This document shows positions 16,177 to 25,038 of a stretch of DNA of 46,653 nt, piece by piece. How positions within the stretch are numbered: position 1 is the first letter of the stretch; every line of letters begins with the position of its first letter. Origin of the DNA: Oscillospiraceae bacterium (GTDB taxonomy: Bacteria > Bacillota > Clostridia > Saccharofermentanales > Saccharofermentanaceae); contig CACZMA010000011.1 in NCBI GenBank assembly GCA_902782125.1, forward strand, positions 1-46,653. The letters are read 5' to 3'. The position numbers and the translations under genes are program-made. The notes under the pieces were generated by a model. It saw only the letters and a list, made by a program, of their open reading frames with translations, was not told the DNA's origin and did no database searches.

Positions 16177-17079
16177 TCACTTTCGAGAGTAAACATTCAT
16201 ATCGACAAGGCCTTCGCGCTTTGCGGCCTTCCTGCCGCTTCCGAAGCCTATCGTAATGGCGCCCTTGGGGCATACTGCTTTGCATGCGCCGCACCTGATG
16301 CATTCGGCAGAACGCGGTGCCTTCACGGGATCGACGTCCATCGGACAGCACCCGGCACATTTACCGCAGTCTATGCATTTGTCCCTGTCGACTGTCAGGT
16401 GGTAGAGGCTTACCTTGTTCAGCAGGCCGTATATGGCTCCGAGAGGGCAGCCTATCTTGCAGAAGAACCTCCTGACGAAGACCGAACCTGCGATGACTGC
16501 GAGAAGTATCGCAAGCTTCACCCAGAACAGAACACTTGCGGAATCCCTGAGCGACTCGTGCGTCAGCAGAAGCGGGATCGCGCCTTCGAGCATTCCCGCG
16601 GGGCAGATGTATTTGCAGTACAGGGGTGCCGTGCGTCCGGTGGCAAGTATGAGCACCGTCGGGATGATGATTACCATCAATGCCAGCACGGCGTATTTGA
16701 CATAAGTAAGGATCTTCGGCAGACGGAACTTGTGTACGGGGATCGCTCCGAGAAGGTCCTGTATCAGCCCGAAAGGACACAAAAACCCGCACACCGCGCG
16801 TCCCAGTACAGCGCCTATGGCCAGCAGGAAACCCCATACATAGAAGCTCACCTTAAGATCTGCTCTGCCGGTCACGGCAAGGAGCGAACCTATTGGGCAG
16901 GAGACCGTTGCAGCAGGGCATGAATAGCAGTTGAGTCCCGGCGTGCAGAACTCCTTGAACTTGCCGTTGTAGAGCTTGCCCGTGATGAAATTCCCGGCGT
17001 GGCAGTTGGTAAACCCGAAGGCTGCTATCTGTATCAGCTTGCGTCTGATCCTATTCTTGAAGACCTTGTCAGCTGCCAT
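16177..17079 (-). CDS. 4Fe-4S membrane redox protein (NapH/YccM-like)
   Basis: 300 residues. An N-terminal Cys-rich stretch CTPGLNCYSCPAATVSCPIG is followed by four or five membrane segments, a CGFLCPFGLIQD motif, a CKYICPAGMLEG motif, and a C-terminal ferredoxin-like domain with two clusters, CIDCGKCAGCC and CIRCGACKAVC. This layout is that of quinol- or thiol-linked electron-transfer proteins of the NapH/CcoG type. It is third in an operon with a TlpA-like thioredoxin lipoprotein and a CXXC membrane peptide, suggesting delivery of electrons across the membrane to extracytoplasmic disulfides. The role is inferred from context. Confidence 0.88.
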   Translation of the reverse strand: MAADKVFKNRIRRKLIQIAAFGFTNCHAGNFITGKLYNGKFKEFCTPGLNCYSCPAATVSCPIGSLLAVTGRADLKVSFYVWGFLLAIGAVLGRAVCGFLCPFGLIQDLLGAIPVHKFRLPKILTYVKYAVLALMVIIIPTVLILATGRTAPLYCKYICPAGMLEGAIPLLLTHESLRDSASVLFWVKLAILLAVIAGSVFVRRFFCKIGCPLGAIYGLLNKVSLYHLTVDRDKCIDCGKCAGCCPMDVDPVKAPRSAECIRCGACKAVCPKGAITIGFGSGRKAAKREGLVDMNVYSRK

Positions 17080-17083
17080 AAGA

Positions 17084-17224
17084 TCACCCGAGACCTATGC
17101 ATTCCATGCAGACCACGGCGGCCTTGCGGAGTATGACGTCGAGCTCGCCTCTGAATACACCGGCGGCGATGAGCGCGATGCCGGCTATGAGTATGACGAT
17201 GCCGATGACCTTACGCTTATTCAT
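17084..17224 (-). CDS. CD1871A-family CXXC membrane peptide
   Basis: A 46-residue protein starting MNKRKVIGIVILIAG. It has one membrane helix (about 5-24), the sequence FRGE after it and the CMEC redox motif near the C-terminus (CMECIGLG). This matches the small CD1871A family of CXXC proteins in Clostridia. Its ATG overlaps the last codons of the TlpA-like gene by 8 bases, and it ends 4 bases before the next gene's ATG, so all three are coupled. It probably carries a thiol/disulfide pair between the thioredoxin lipoprotein and the Fe-S membrane protein. Confidence 0.85.
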   Translation of the reverse strand: MNKRKVIGIVILIAGIALIAAGVFRGELDVILRKAAVVCMECIGLG

Positions 17225-17807
17225 CCAGATAAGCCAGAACTTCGTCGTGGTAGAAATCGATGTACGCGCCTTCGATCGGACCTGCGACTATGTTGCCGTT
17301 CGAATCAACGATGTAAGTCGTCGGTACGACGGTAATGTCCTTAATGAACATCTCATAAAGTCCGTCGTCTACGAGAAGGTTGGGATATGTAACGCCCTGA
17401 TCGCGGAGGATGTCTATCGCTTCGTCTACAGTGGATGCGTCAACATCGTACGGGATGCCGACGATCATGACGCCGGAGTCTTTGGACTGCTCGACTGTAT
17501 ACCAGTTCTGAAGATCCGGCATCTCGCCTATGCACGGGCCGCAGTAAGTGCCCCAGACATTTACGACGGTGACCTTGTTCTCGGTGAAGATCTCGGGACC
17601 GACTTCGTTGCCGTAGACATCCGTCGTCGCGAAATCAATACCGACGTATCCCTGGACTTCCGTCTCTTCGGAAGATGCCTCTGCTGATGCAGCGGAAGCA
17701 TCGGGGATCATCTCGGTCTGATCGCTTGCTGAAGAAGCGGCGCATCCGGTCAGGACCAGTGCCGTCAGCATGGTTGCAGTAAGTAATCTGATATCAGTAT
17801 TTCTCAT
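17217..17807 (-). CDS. TlpA/ResA-like thioredoxin-fold lipoprotein
   Basis: 196 residues. A signal peptide with lipobox VLTGC is followed by a short Ser/Ala/Glu-rich spacer and a thioredoxin fold with active site WGTYCGPC, a cis-proline-type VPTTYIVDSNG loop and the usual VNVWG strand. It should act as a disulfide reductase outside the membrane. First gene of the three-gene redox operon. GGGGGAAAC lies before the ATG. Confidence 0.93.
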   Translation of the reverse strand: MRNTDIRLLTATMLTALVLTGCAASSASDQTEMIPDASAASAEASSEETEVQGYVGIDFATTDVYGNEVGPEIFTENKVTVVNVWGTYCGPCIGEMPDLQNWYTVEQSKDSGVMIVGIPYDVDASTVDEAIDILRDQGVTYPNLLVDDGLYEMFIKDITVVPTTYIVDSNGNIVAGPIEGAYIDFYHDEVLAYLDE

Positions 17808-17825
17808 ATTTGTTTCCCCCGGTTC

Positions 17826-17831
17826 ATTATA
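17826..17831 (-). promoter_or_regulatory. -10 box of the TlpA redox operon
   Basis: TATAAT on the minus strand, 18 bases before the ATG at 17807. The -35 is poor. Confidence 0.45.
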
Positions 17832-18043
17832 TACCGATTTGTAAATGAATAACTTACTGTATTTGTGGCAATTTCTAGTTCAGCCTCAGCAACTGCTTAT
17901 TAACCTCTTCCGATATCATTGTAACAAATAAAAGCAATACAAATTACAGTTTGAATAAGTGTGCAATATGCGGGATTTTCTGTCAAAAAAGAGTGATAGT
18001 ATGGATTACGGAACGGACTAATGCGTTTACGGAGGCAGTTGTT

Positions 18044-18217
18044 ATGGAGCAGGAACAATGGGAGAAACTTACACCCGAGCAGAAGAAGAGAGAACTCTAT
18101 CTTGAGCAGAAATTCACTCTGGATTCCTTCCTTGAGCGCAATGCAATCTCCAAGGCGATGTACGACAAGAGCCTGCATGATCTCACCGAGAAAATGGGCA
18201 TGCAGGAGGCCGTCTGA
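18044..18217 (+). CDS. small SHOCT-like hypothetical protein
   Basis: 57 residues, charged, no membrane segment. The core LDSFLERNAISKAMYDKSLH resembles short helix-turn-helix SHOCT-type oligomerisation motifs, and similar small proteins are frequent in Clostridia. The ATG at 18044 has GGAGG 8 bases upstream and is preferred over an in-frame ATG at 17951 with no such site. Function unknown. Confidence 0.7.
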   Translation: MEQEQWEKLTPEQKKRELYLEQKFTLDSFLERNAISKAMYDKSLHDLTEKMGMQEAV

Positions 18218-18228
18218 CATCGCAGTAC

Positions 18229-18257
18229 TTGCATATTGAGATAACGCCCCTTATATT
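18229..18257 (+). promoter_or_regulatory. promoter of the EAL protein gene
   Basis: TTGCAT (18229-18234) and TATATT (18252-18257) separated by 17 bases, about 60 bases before the ATG at 18317. Confidence 0.55.
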
Positions 18258-18316
18258 AGAACTATCACGGCATTCATCCGTCACACGTGCGGACCTGCCA
18301 GTCAGGGGTTGTTCTT

Positions 18317-20023
18317 ATGACTGACACTGAACTGATCATAGATTATCTGCTCAAGCAGATCGAAGTCGAAGCCTTCTACGACGAGGCTGACCCCGTTCTT
18401 ATTGCCGATATCGCCGAACAGCTTAACATAGCATATGTAGATTATTACGAGACCGACTCGTCCGCTTCGCTCATAGTGAAGATCAGGGCGGACAAGCAGG
18501 TCTTCTATGACAGCGGCAAGCCCCGTTCAAATGAATATGTAATAAGAAGCCATACCCGTCCCATCGGCGGCGAAGGAGTGTTCAGGGCATTCCCGCCCAA
18601 GGATTCCCCGTGGACGGAAGAGCAGCGCAAGGGCGCCCTGGCATTAGTCAGCATCCTATCCATGAACAAGGCCAAGATCAAGGTCGCGGACAGGCTGAGA
18701 TACATGGCTTTCCACGACGCCGTGTCCGGCCTTCACAACATGGTCTATGGCAAAGGCGCCATTCTGGCAGCGATCGAGCAGGGCAGTGTGACCGGCTATG
18801 CCACACTGTTCATGAACGTCAGGAACATGAACGAGGTTAACAGCACTTTCGGATTCGAGACGGGAACGATGCTGATGTTCAGATATGCCGAGATGTTCGA
18901 CGCCCTCATGGGAGAAGGCGAAGCTTTCTGGCGTCTGGGTGGAGATAACTTCTGCGCGTTTGTCAGGAAGGATAACCTGCCTAAGATCGAAGAACTCATT
19001 AACGGTGTGGACATAAGGTTCGGTCCCAATCCCGAAGAACACTGCATCATCTCTGCCACGGCAGGCATTTTCTGCATTGACGATGACAGCCTCACGGTAA
19101 ACGATATCCTCGATGCTCCGCAGCAGTGCCTCGGCATTGCCAGATACGTCAAGCACGTGCAGATACTCCATTACGACAACGAGATAGTCAGGCTGAACGA
19201 GCGTGCGAAGAGGGTGGAGGCGCATTTCGATGAGGCGCTGGCAAACGACGAGTTCATTGCCTTCTACCAGCCCAAGGTATCGCTCCTGTACAACAAGCTT
19301 GCAGGTGCCGAAGCCCTTTGCCGCTGGCAGCGCGACGGTCAGATAATCCCGCCGGATGCGTTCATCCCCGTGCTCGAGCGCAGCAGGAAGATTTGCGAGC
19401 TCGACTACTCGATGCTCAGCAGGGTCTGCCGCGACATTAAGGACTGGATCGCCGACGGCAAGGATGTGGTGCCGGTGTCGGTCAATTTCTCGAGAAGACA
19501 CCTGTCGAACATGAACCTCGCGGAAGACATCTGCGCGATAGTCGACGAGATCGGCATCCCGCATGAGTATATAGTAATAGAATTTACGGAGACCACGACG
19601 GAAGCAGACCAGCAGCGTCTGCGTGATATAGTCGTGGCCCTGAAAGGCAGCGGCATCAAGACGTCCATCGACGATTTCGGCGTCGGGTATTCGTCGATGA
19701 GCATGCTCAGGGACATCCCGTTCAACGAGATCAAGATAGACAGGAGCTTTCTCATAACCGACGCGGACAGTGAAGTCTTCCTGCGTAAGACGGTCGTTAT
19801 GAAACACATCATCAGCCTGTCGTCGGAGCTCGGCATGACGTGCATCGCCGAGGGTGCCGAGACGGTGGACCAGGTAGACCTCCTCTTCAAGAACGGCTGC
19901 ACCCGCGTCCAGGGTTATTTCTTCGACAAGCCGCTTCCCGTCCGCGACTTCTGCGCAAGGCTCGAGAACCCGCACTACACCCAGGAGCACAGCGGCAACC
20001 GCAAAAGGAAAAGGCAGGCCTGA
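18317..20023 (+). CDS. c-di-GMP phosphodiesterase (degenerate GGDEF plus EAL)
   Basis: 568 residues. An N-terminal region of about 130 residues of unknown fold is followed by a GGDEF domain (about 130-290) with GGDNF in place of GGDEF, so it is probably inactive as a cyclase. The EAL domain (about 305-555) keeps its key parts: AEALCRW, VNFSRRHL, EFTETTTE, DDFGVGYSS, EIKID, EGAET and QGYFF. Hydrolysis of c-di-GMP is therefore expected, opposing the GGDEF proteins at 178 and 32182. The ATG at 18317 is used because AGGGG lies upstream; a GTG at 18287 would add 10 residues. Confidence 0.93.
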   Translation: MTDTELIIDYLLKQIEVEAFYDEADPVLIADIAEQLNIAYVDYYETDSSASLIVKIRADKQVFYDSGKPRSNEYVIRSHTRPIGGEGVFRAFPPKDSPWTEEQRKGALALVSILSMNKAKIKVADRLRYMAFHDAVSGLHNMVYGKGAILAAIEQGSVTGYATLFMNVRNMNEVNSTFGFETGTMLMFRYAEMFDALMGEGEAFWRLGGDNFCAFVRKDNLPKIEELINGVDIRFGPNPEEHCIISATAGIFCIDDDSLTVNDILDAPQQCLGIARYVKHVQILHYDNEIVRLNERAKRVEAHFDEALANDEFIAFYQPKVSLLYNKLAGAEALCRWQRDGQIIPPDAFIPVLERSRKICELDYSMLSRVCRDIKDWIADGKDVVPVSVNFSRRHLSNMNLAEDICAIVDEIGIPHEYIVIEFTETTTEADQQRLRDIVVALKGSGIKTSIDDFGVGYSSMSMLRDIPFNEIKIDRSFLITDADSEVFLRKTVVMKHIISLSSELGMTCIAEGAETVDQVDLLFKNGCTRVQGYFFDKPLPVRDFCARLENPHYTQEHSGNRKRKRQA

Positions 20024-20028
20024 CAGCT

Positions 20029-20071
20029 CGTTTGTTACTACAGGTGTACTGCTATGCGGTACAGTCGTAGT
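20029..20071 (+). repeat. 43-bp intergenic hairpin repeat, copy 2
   Basis: Same sequence and orientation as the repeat at 5393. It begins 5 bases after the EAL gene stop. A TATAAT (20074-20079) directly follows it, so its 3' arm may overlap the promoter of the lipoprotein gene at 20117. Confidence 0.85.
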
Positions 20072-20116
20072 GCTATAATATCCAATAGCATTCTTGGGCG
20101 ATAATAGGAGACGATC

Positions 20117-22474
20117 ATGAATAACGGACGAAGCAGCGTGGCGCTGGTGATGGCGCCGGTATTGTTGTTGACGGGCATATTTACGGGATGCGCAGGCAAG
20201 CAGGGAGAAGCGAAGGGCGACTGGTATAACGCCAGAACGGTCAAGCTTGAACTGCAGTATGACAAGTCGGAATACGACATGCTGGCATCTTCGTTCGTCG
20301 GGATAGCCGGTGACAAGGCGGTCGTATCCGTCAGCTACCAGAAGCCTTTCCCGGCGGATTTTGACTATGCTGCGGACGACCTTTCGGAGTATCAGGGTGA
20401 CACGTTCGAGATATACGATCTTGACGGCAACTTTATCAAGTCATACCTGTGGAGCGACATACAGGAGAGGGAAGGCATCACGGGTTTTGTCAACGGCAAC
20501 TGCGGCGTGGCAGGCGATACGGTCGTCATTCCCACACTTGATTACGATGTGTCCGGCAACTCTTCAGCTGTTGTGTATTACATGGATATAGAGTCCGGCG
20601 AGATCACGGGTTCGTACGATAACGGCCGGCAGGGTCTGTTCCTGAGAGACTACATAAGCTCCGGCGGATACAGTGCTTTCCTGTACGGCAGATACGGTGA
20701 TTACGAGTCAGTCGAACTCGATATCGTTTCCGCTGATTCCGAAGCAAAGACGATCACGCTGGAAGGCAAAGATATCATCTGGGCGGAGTCTTTCTGCATG
20801 ATCGAGACCGGTGAAGCGAAGATACTCGTACCGTTCACACGTGAAGGCGCCGATAAGATGCATAGCATGGGTTATTTTGCAGTGGATCTTAAGAACGGTA
20901 CAGCAGAAGAGATCACTGATGATCTTGAGTGGGCAGGGGGATACCCGGGTCTGTACAGTGCGTCTTATGTTGACGGCAAGGGTTGTCTCTCGTCTGATAT
21001 GGACGGCCTGTTCAAGGTCAACATGGACGCCAAGACGACCGAGAGGATACTTGATTACGACAGGTGCAACGCCAACCTCTTTGTGCTGCGTAACATGAAG
21101 TTATACAGCGCTGAAGGAGATAAGTATGTTTTCGCCGGAGACTACTTCATGAATGACTATATGCAGATCACGAACGAATCTGCCATAGTAATACTGGAGA
21201 AGGCTGATAAGGACCCGACCGAAGGCAGGAAAGAGATAACGCTCGCGTCGTTCGACCAGCTTGATTACCAGACTGCCGAGGCCGTGCTGGAGTTCAACGA
21301 GGGCAGCACCGGCTATCACATCTCCTTCGATCCGCAGTACAGTCTTGATAATTTCACAGACCCCGAAGCTGATCCGGAGACGGCTGATCTTGAGGCAAAG
21401 AAAGCGCTCCTCGATAAGATAAAGGTAGACATACAGGCGGGCGAGGGTCCCGACATAGTCCTGAACGGTATGCCGTATACGGCATCGCTCGACAGTGTTC
21501 TGTTCATGGATCTGTCAGGCAGCATCTCTTCTGACGGCCTGTTCGAAAATGTCATAGACGCGTGCATGACGGACGGCAAGCTCTATAACGTTCCGGTCAC
21601 CTTCAATGTCGCCGGGATCTGCACTGACTCTTCAAATGTGGAAGACGGGCAGTACGGTTTTACATACGACGAGTACAAGGAGTTTGTCTCATCTGTCTGC
21701 AACGGCACGGATCCCATCGAGATGGAGCAGACGGAATACTTCATCAACGGTTGCTCTCTCATGGGAAGCAAGTTTAACGGCGCTGACGGGGCTCCCGACT
21801 TCAGTTCGGATGAACTCACTGCCCTCGCGGAGTATGTCCACGACAACGTATACTACATCGCGCCTCAGGAAGAAGAAGGGTACGAGGTGGACACCGCGGA
21901 CGAGGACAACGCCGCAGTGTATATGGTGTTCCATTCGATAATGGAGTACATAGGCTATTTTGATCATGTTCAGAATGATCTCACGGTACTGGGAATGCCT
22001 TCGTCGGACAGGATAGGGCCGTCACTTCAGATAGCCGATTCCGTAGCCGTATCCGCCTCGACCGACTGCAAGGACGGGTGTATCGAGTTTGTTGAACTGC
22101 TGCTCTCTGAAGGTGTTCAGGCCGGTTACGGCAAGGATGCGCTCAAAACACCGCTGAATGTTGCCGCTTATGAGACCGCTTCTGCGAATATGATCTCCCA
22201 GTACAACAAGATCCGCGAGACAATGATAAATCTGGGCTCGAACGGCTATGATCTCAAGCAGATCGGAATGATCAACGCCGTGGACGAGAGCGCGATTGCA
22301 GATTATGCCGGGATCATAGAGACCGCATCCGTAGTTATCAGGTCCGACCCGGCGATCGTCCTCATTGTCCGCGAGGAGATTCCCGCATACTTCGGTGACC
22401 AGAAGTCGCTGGATGAGGTCGCGGAGATAATCAATAACAGAGTAAATACCTGTATATCAGAGAGGGCGCAGTGA
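20117..22474 (+). CDS. solute-binding-type lipoprotein with beta-rich N-terminal half
   Basis: 785 residues. Signal peptide with lipobox IFTGC. The first half (about 30-370) is beta-rich with repeated blade-like segments, suggestive of a propeller. The second half (about 380-780) resembles family 1 extracellular solute-binding proteins (EGPDIVLNG, LYNVPVTFNVAGI, MEYIGYF). No permease or ATPase genes are adjacent, so it may be an orphan receptor or a binding partner of a distant transporter. AGGAG lies before the ATG. The sugar or peptide bound is not known; the N-terminal assignment is from pattern only. Confidence 0.78.
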   Translation: MNNGRSSVALVMAPVLLLTGIFTGCAGKQGEAKGDWYNARTVKLELQYDKSEYDMLASSFVGIAGDKAVVSVSYQKPFPADFDYAADDLSEYQGDTFEIYDLDGNFIKSYLWSDIQEREGITGFVNGNCGVAGDTVVIPTLDYDVSGNSSAVVYYMDIESGEITGSYDNGRQGLFLRDYISSGGYSAFLYGRYGDYESVELDIVSADSEAKTITLEGKDIIWAESFCMIETGEAKILVPFTREGADKMHSMGYFAVDLKNGTAEEITDDLEWAGGYPGLYSASYVDGKGCLSSDMDGLFKVNMDAKTTERILDYDRCNANLFVLRNMKLYSAEGDKYVFAGDYFMNDYMQITNESAIVILEKADKDPTEGRKEITLASFDQLDYQTAEAVLEFNEGSTGYHISFDPQYSLDNFTDPEADPETADLEAKKALLDKIKVDIQAGEGPDIVLNGMPYTASLDSVLFMDLSGSISSDGLFENVIDACMTDGKLYNVPVTFNVAGICTDSSNVEDGQYGFTYDEYKEFVSSVCNGTDPIEMEQTEYFINGCSLMGSKFNGADGAPDFSSDELTALAEYVHDNVYYIAPQEEEGYEVDTADEDNAAVYMVFHSIMEYIGYFDHVQNDLTVLGMPSSDRIGPSLQIADSVAVSASTDCKDGCIEFVELLLSEGVQAGYGKDALKTPLNVAAYETASANMISQYNKIRETMINLGSNGYDLKQIGMINAVDESAIADYAGIIETASVVIRSDPAIVLIVREEIPAYFGDQKSLDEVAEIINNRVNTCISERAQ

Positions 22475-22482
22475 TTAGGGAG

Positions 22483-22525
22483 CGTTTGTTACCACAGGTG
22501 TACTGCTATGCGGTACAGTCGTAGT
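22483..22525 (+). repeat. 43-bp intergenic hairpin repeat, copy 3
   Basis: Same as 5393 and 20029, with one base changed in the 5' stem arm. Here the outer stem can lengthen: GTTACCAC pairs with GTAGTAAC at seven of eight positions. It lies between the lipoprotein stop and the hrcA promoter. Confidence 0.85.
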
Positions 22526-22586
22526 AACACCCGCGCCCGCCATCAAGCACTTTGTGGCAAAGGTGAAAGAAAACTTTTGACTTTTA

Positions 22587-22615
22587 TTGACTTTACCCCG
22601 ACAAACGAGTAATAT
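22587..22615 (+). promoter_or_regulatory. heat-shock operon promoter
   Basis: TTGACT (22587-22592), 17 bases, TATAAT-like TAATAT (22610-22615). The CIRCE operator starts 4 bases further, covering the transcription start. Confidence 0.85.
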
Positions 22616-22619
22616 CTGT

Positions 22620-22646
22620 TTAGCACTCGAAGTGATAGAGTGCTAA
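22620..22646. promoter_or_regulatory. CIRCE operator (HrcA binding site)
   Basis: A perfect copy of the known element: TTAGCACTC, 9 bases, GAGTGCTAA. HrcA bound here blocks the promoter at normal temperature and lets go when chaperones are occupied. Confidence 0.97.
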
Positions 22647-22659
22647 TAACAGGAAAGGG

Positions 22660-23721
22660 ATGGAAGTCATGCAGTTGGACGATCGTAAGAAACAGGTTCT
22701 CCACGCCATCGTAGACGACTATGTATCGACCAACGAGCCGGTAGGTTCGAAGGCCCTCATAGAGCGCCACGATTTCCGCGTGAGCTCCGCGACTCTCAGG
22801 AACGAGATGGCCGAGTTAGAGCGCATGGGCTATATCGAGAAGCCCCACACGTCTGCCGGCAGGATCCCGTCTGACAGGGGTTACCGCGAGTACGTTGATT
22901 CACTCATGACGGTTGACGAGCTCACTCCCGAAGAGCAGCTCGAGATCAAGCAGAACATCGACGAGAGCGTAGACGAGGTAACGGATCTTATCAAGAACGC
23001 CACCCAGACTCTCTCGAGACAGACAGGCTTCGTATCCCTGGCGATGAGCCCGAGGCTCAGGAAGAGCTTCCTCACTCAGCTTAAGATCCTCATGATCGAG
23101 CCCGGCAAGGCGCTCGTTGTCATGGTGCTCTCGGCCGGCGTCGTCAAGGACAAGGTAGTAAGGATCCCGAACTTTATCACTGACGAGCAGATGTTCAAGA
23201 TATCTTCGGCAGTCGAGAAGCACCTTACGGGCAAGCCCTTAGACGAGATCACGCTCGTTACCGTCGAGACTTCCGTCACGGACACCGAGATCCCGAACCC
23301 GCTGCTCAAGCAGGTGCTCTACGAGGCATACACCGCCATCAAGCAGGCTGACGAACTTAACATATATCTCGACGGTGAACACAGGATGCTCGAGCTCCCT
23401 GATTTCTCTTCACTCGGAAGGGCAAGAGAGCTCCTCGGAACGCTGTCGGATTCGAGCATGGTCGCAGGCTATGTCAACGAGATGCAGGGAAGCGCCGAAG
23501 AGAAGGGCGCCGAGGATACCTACATGATAAGGATCGGCCAGGAGATAGCGATCGAAGGCCTTGAGGACTGCAGCTTTATCACGGCGACCTATAATCTGAG
23601 CGACTCGGTATCCGGCAACATCGGCGTCATCGGTCCGAAGAGGATGGAGTATTCAAAGGTTATTTCGCAGATCGATTTCGTTAAGAAGACGATCAACGAG
23701 AACATAAAGAGACTTACATAA
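22660..23721 (+). CDS. hrcA: heat-inducible transcription repressor HrcA
   Basis: About 350 residues. An N-terminal winged helix (LDDRKKQVLHAIVDDYV, then VGSKALIE and SSATLRNEMAELERMGYIEKPHTSAGR) and a C-terminal GAF-like domain with an inserted segment. It represses its own operon through the CIRCE site just upstream, with GroEL/GroES supporting its activity in relatives. The ATG at 22660 sits very close to AGGAAAGG; the in-frame ATG at 22669 (start MQLDDRKK) would match the family start better, so the true start may be 22669. Confidence 0.97.
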   Translation: MEVMQLDDRKKQVLHAIVDDYVSTNEPVGSKALIERHDFRVSSATLRNEMAELERMGYIEKPHTSAGRIPSDRGYREYVDSLMTVDELTPEEQLEIKQNIDESVDEVTDLIKNATQTLSRQTGFVSLAMSPRLRKSFLTQLKILMIEPGKALVVMVLSAGVVKDKVVRIPNFITDEQMFKISSAVEKHLTGKPLDEITLVTVETSVTDTEIPNPLLKQVLYEAYTAIKQADELNIYLDGEHRMLELPDFSSLGRARELLGTLSDSSMVAGYVNEMQGSAEEKGAEDTYMIRIGQEIAIEGLEDCSFITATYNLSDSVSGNIGVIGPKRMEYSKVISQIDFVKKTINENIKRLT

Positions 23722-23736
23722 AGGGGAGGAATATTA

Positions 23737-24384
23737 ATGGCAGAAGACGGTAAAGAGATATTTTTCGGGATGGACGAGGAGCCCGCTAAGGACGAACCTC
23801 TGACGGCCGGAGCGGAGGATGCGGCAAAGGCAGACGCCGAAGCAGCAGAAGGCCCCGCGAAGGAAGAGACGCCCGCCGGTCCCGAAGATACTGCAGAAGA
23901 GAAGAAGGAAGAAGAGGCAGAACCTGCCGCAGACACTTCCGAACTCGAAGCAGAGCTCGAAGAACAGAAGAACCGCTATATGTACCTCTATGCGGAGTAC
24001 GACAACTACCGCAAGAGAACAGCCAAAGAGAAGGAGAACCTCTACTCCGATGCGGTCGCGAAAGTAACGGGAGAGTTCCTGGGCGTGTTGGACAACATCG
24101 ACCGCGCGATAGATTCTTCCAAGAACGCAGACGAGGGTTCTATCGAAGCAGTCATCCAGGGCATCGAGATGGTCGGCAAGCAGGCCGGTGAGATCCTTGC
24201 CAAGATAGGCGTCGAGGAGATCCCCTGTGAGCGCGGAACCAAGTTCGACCCGAACCTCCACGAGGCAGTAATGCACATCGAGGACGAAGAGCTCGGTGAA
24301 CAGGAAGTCGCACAGGTATTCCAGAAGGGATACATGTACAAGGAAAGAGTAATAAGACATGCAGTAGTGCAGGTCGCCAACTAA
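23737..24384 (+). CDS. grpE: nucleotide exchange factor GrpE
   Basis: 215 residues. A long acidic, Ala/Glu-rich N-terminal tail (about 1-70) leads into the coiled coil (about 70-105) and the beta domain with the conserved NIDRAI and NPNLHEAV-like (FDPNLHEAVM) motifs. It releases ADP from DnaK. Starts 15 bases after hrcA with a GGGGAGG site. The acidic tail is longer than in many GrpE proteins. Confidence 0.97.
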   Translation: MAEDGKEIFFGMDEEPAKDEPLTAGAEDAAKADAEAAEGPAKEETPAGPEDTAEEKKEEEAEPAADTSELEAELEEQKNRYMYLYAEYDNYRKRTAKEKENLYSDAVAKVTGEFLGVLDNIDRAIDSSKNADEGSIEAVIQGIEMVGKQAGEILAKIGVEEIPCERGTKFDPNLHEAVMHIEDEELGEQEVAQVFQKGYMYKERVIRHAVVQVAN

Positions 24385-24411
24385 GCAAATAAATTATAAG
24401 GAGATAAAACT

Positions 24412-25011
24412 ATGGACAGCATCAGATCAAGCCTGGTACCTACAGTCATCGAGACCACCAACCGCGGTGAGCGCGCGTATGACATCTATTCAAGACTCCT
24501 CAAGGAGAGGATCGTCATCCTTTCCGAGGAAGTCAACTCGGTAACTGCAAGCCTCATCACGGCGCAGCTTCTCTTCCTCGAGGCAGAGGATCCGGAGAAG
24601 GATATACAGTTCTACATCAACAGCCCCGGAGGATCCGTATCTGACGGTCTCATGATCTACGATACGATGAGACTCATCAAGCCTGACGTTCAGACTATCT
24701 GCATGGGTATGGCAGCTTCAATGGGCTCCGTGCTCCTGTCTGCAGGCACAAAGGGCAAGAGATGCATCCTGCCTAACGCAGAGGTAATGATCCATCAGCC
24801 TCTGGGCGGCGCACAGGGTCAGGCAACAGAGATCCTCATCGCAGCAGATCACATCAAGGACACAAGAGTAAGACTCAACCAGATCCTTGCGGACAACTGC
24901 GGTAAGGACTTAGAGACACTCATGAAGGATACGGACAGAGACCACTGGATGACAGCACAGGAGGCTCTCGACTACGGCATCGTAGATAAGATCCTTGAAA
25001 GCAAGAAATAA
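24412..25011 (+). CDS. clpP: ATP-dependent Clp protease proteolytic subunit
   Basis: 199 residues, normal length. The catalytic triad is visible: Ser in GMAASMGS, His in MIHQPLGG, Asp in DTDRDHWM. It forms the two-ring protease chamber used by ClpX or ClpC. Its place between grpE and dnaK is uncommon; it puts protease subunit synthesis under the same CIRCE control as the chaperones. A second clpP next to tig/clpX may exist elsewhere in the genome, in which case this one would be a stress-specific copy. Confidence 0.97.
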   Translation: MDSIRSSLVPTVIETTNRGERAYDIYSRLLKERIVILSEEVNSVTASLITAQLLFLEAEDPEKDIQFYINSPGGSVSDGLMIYDTMRLIKPDVQTICMGMAASMGSVLLSAGTKGKRCILPNAEVMIHQPLGGAQGQATEILIAADHIKDTRVRLNQILADNCGKDLETLMKDTDRDHWMTAQEALDYGIVDKILESKK

Positions 25012-25038
25012 ACTATAGGAATAGGGAGGACAAACATT

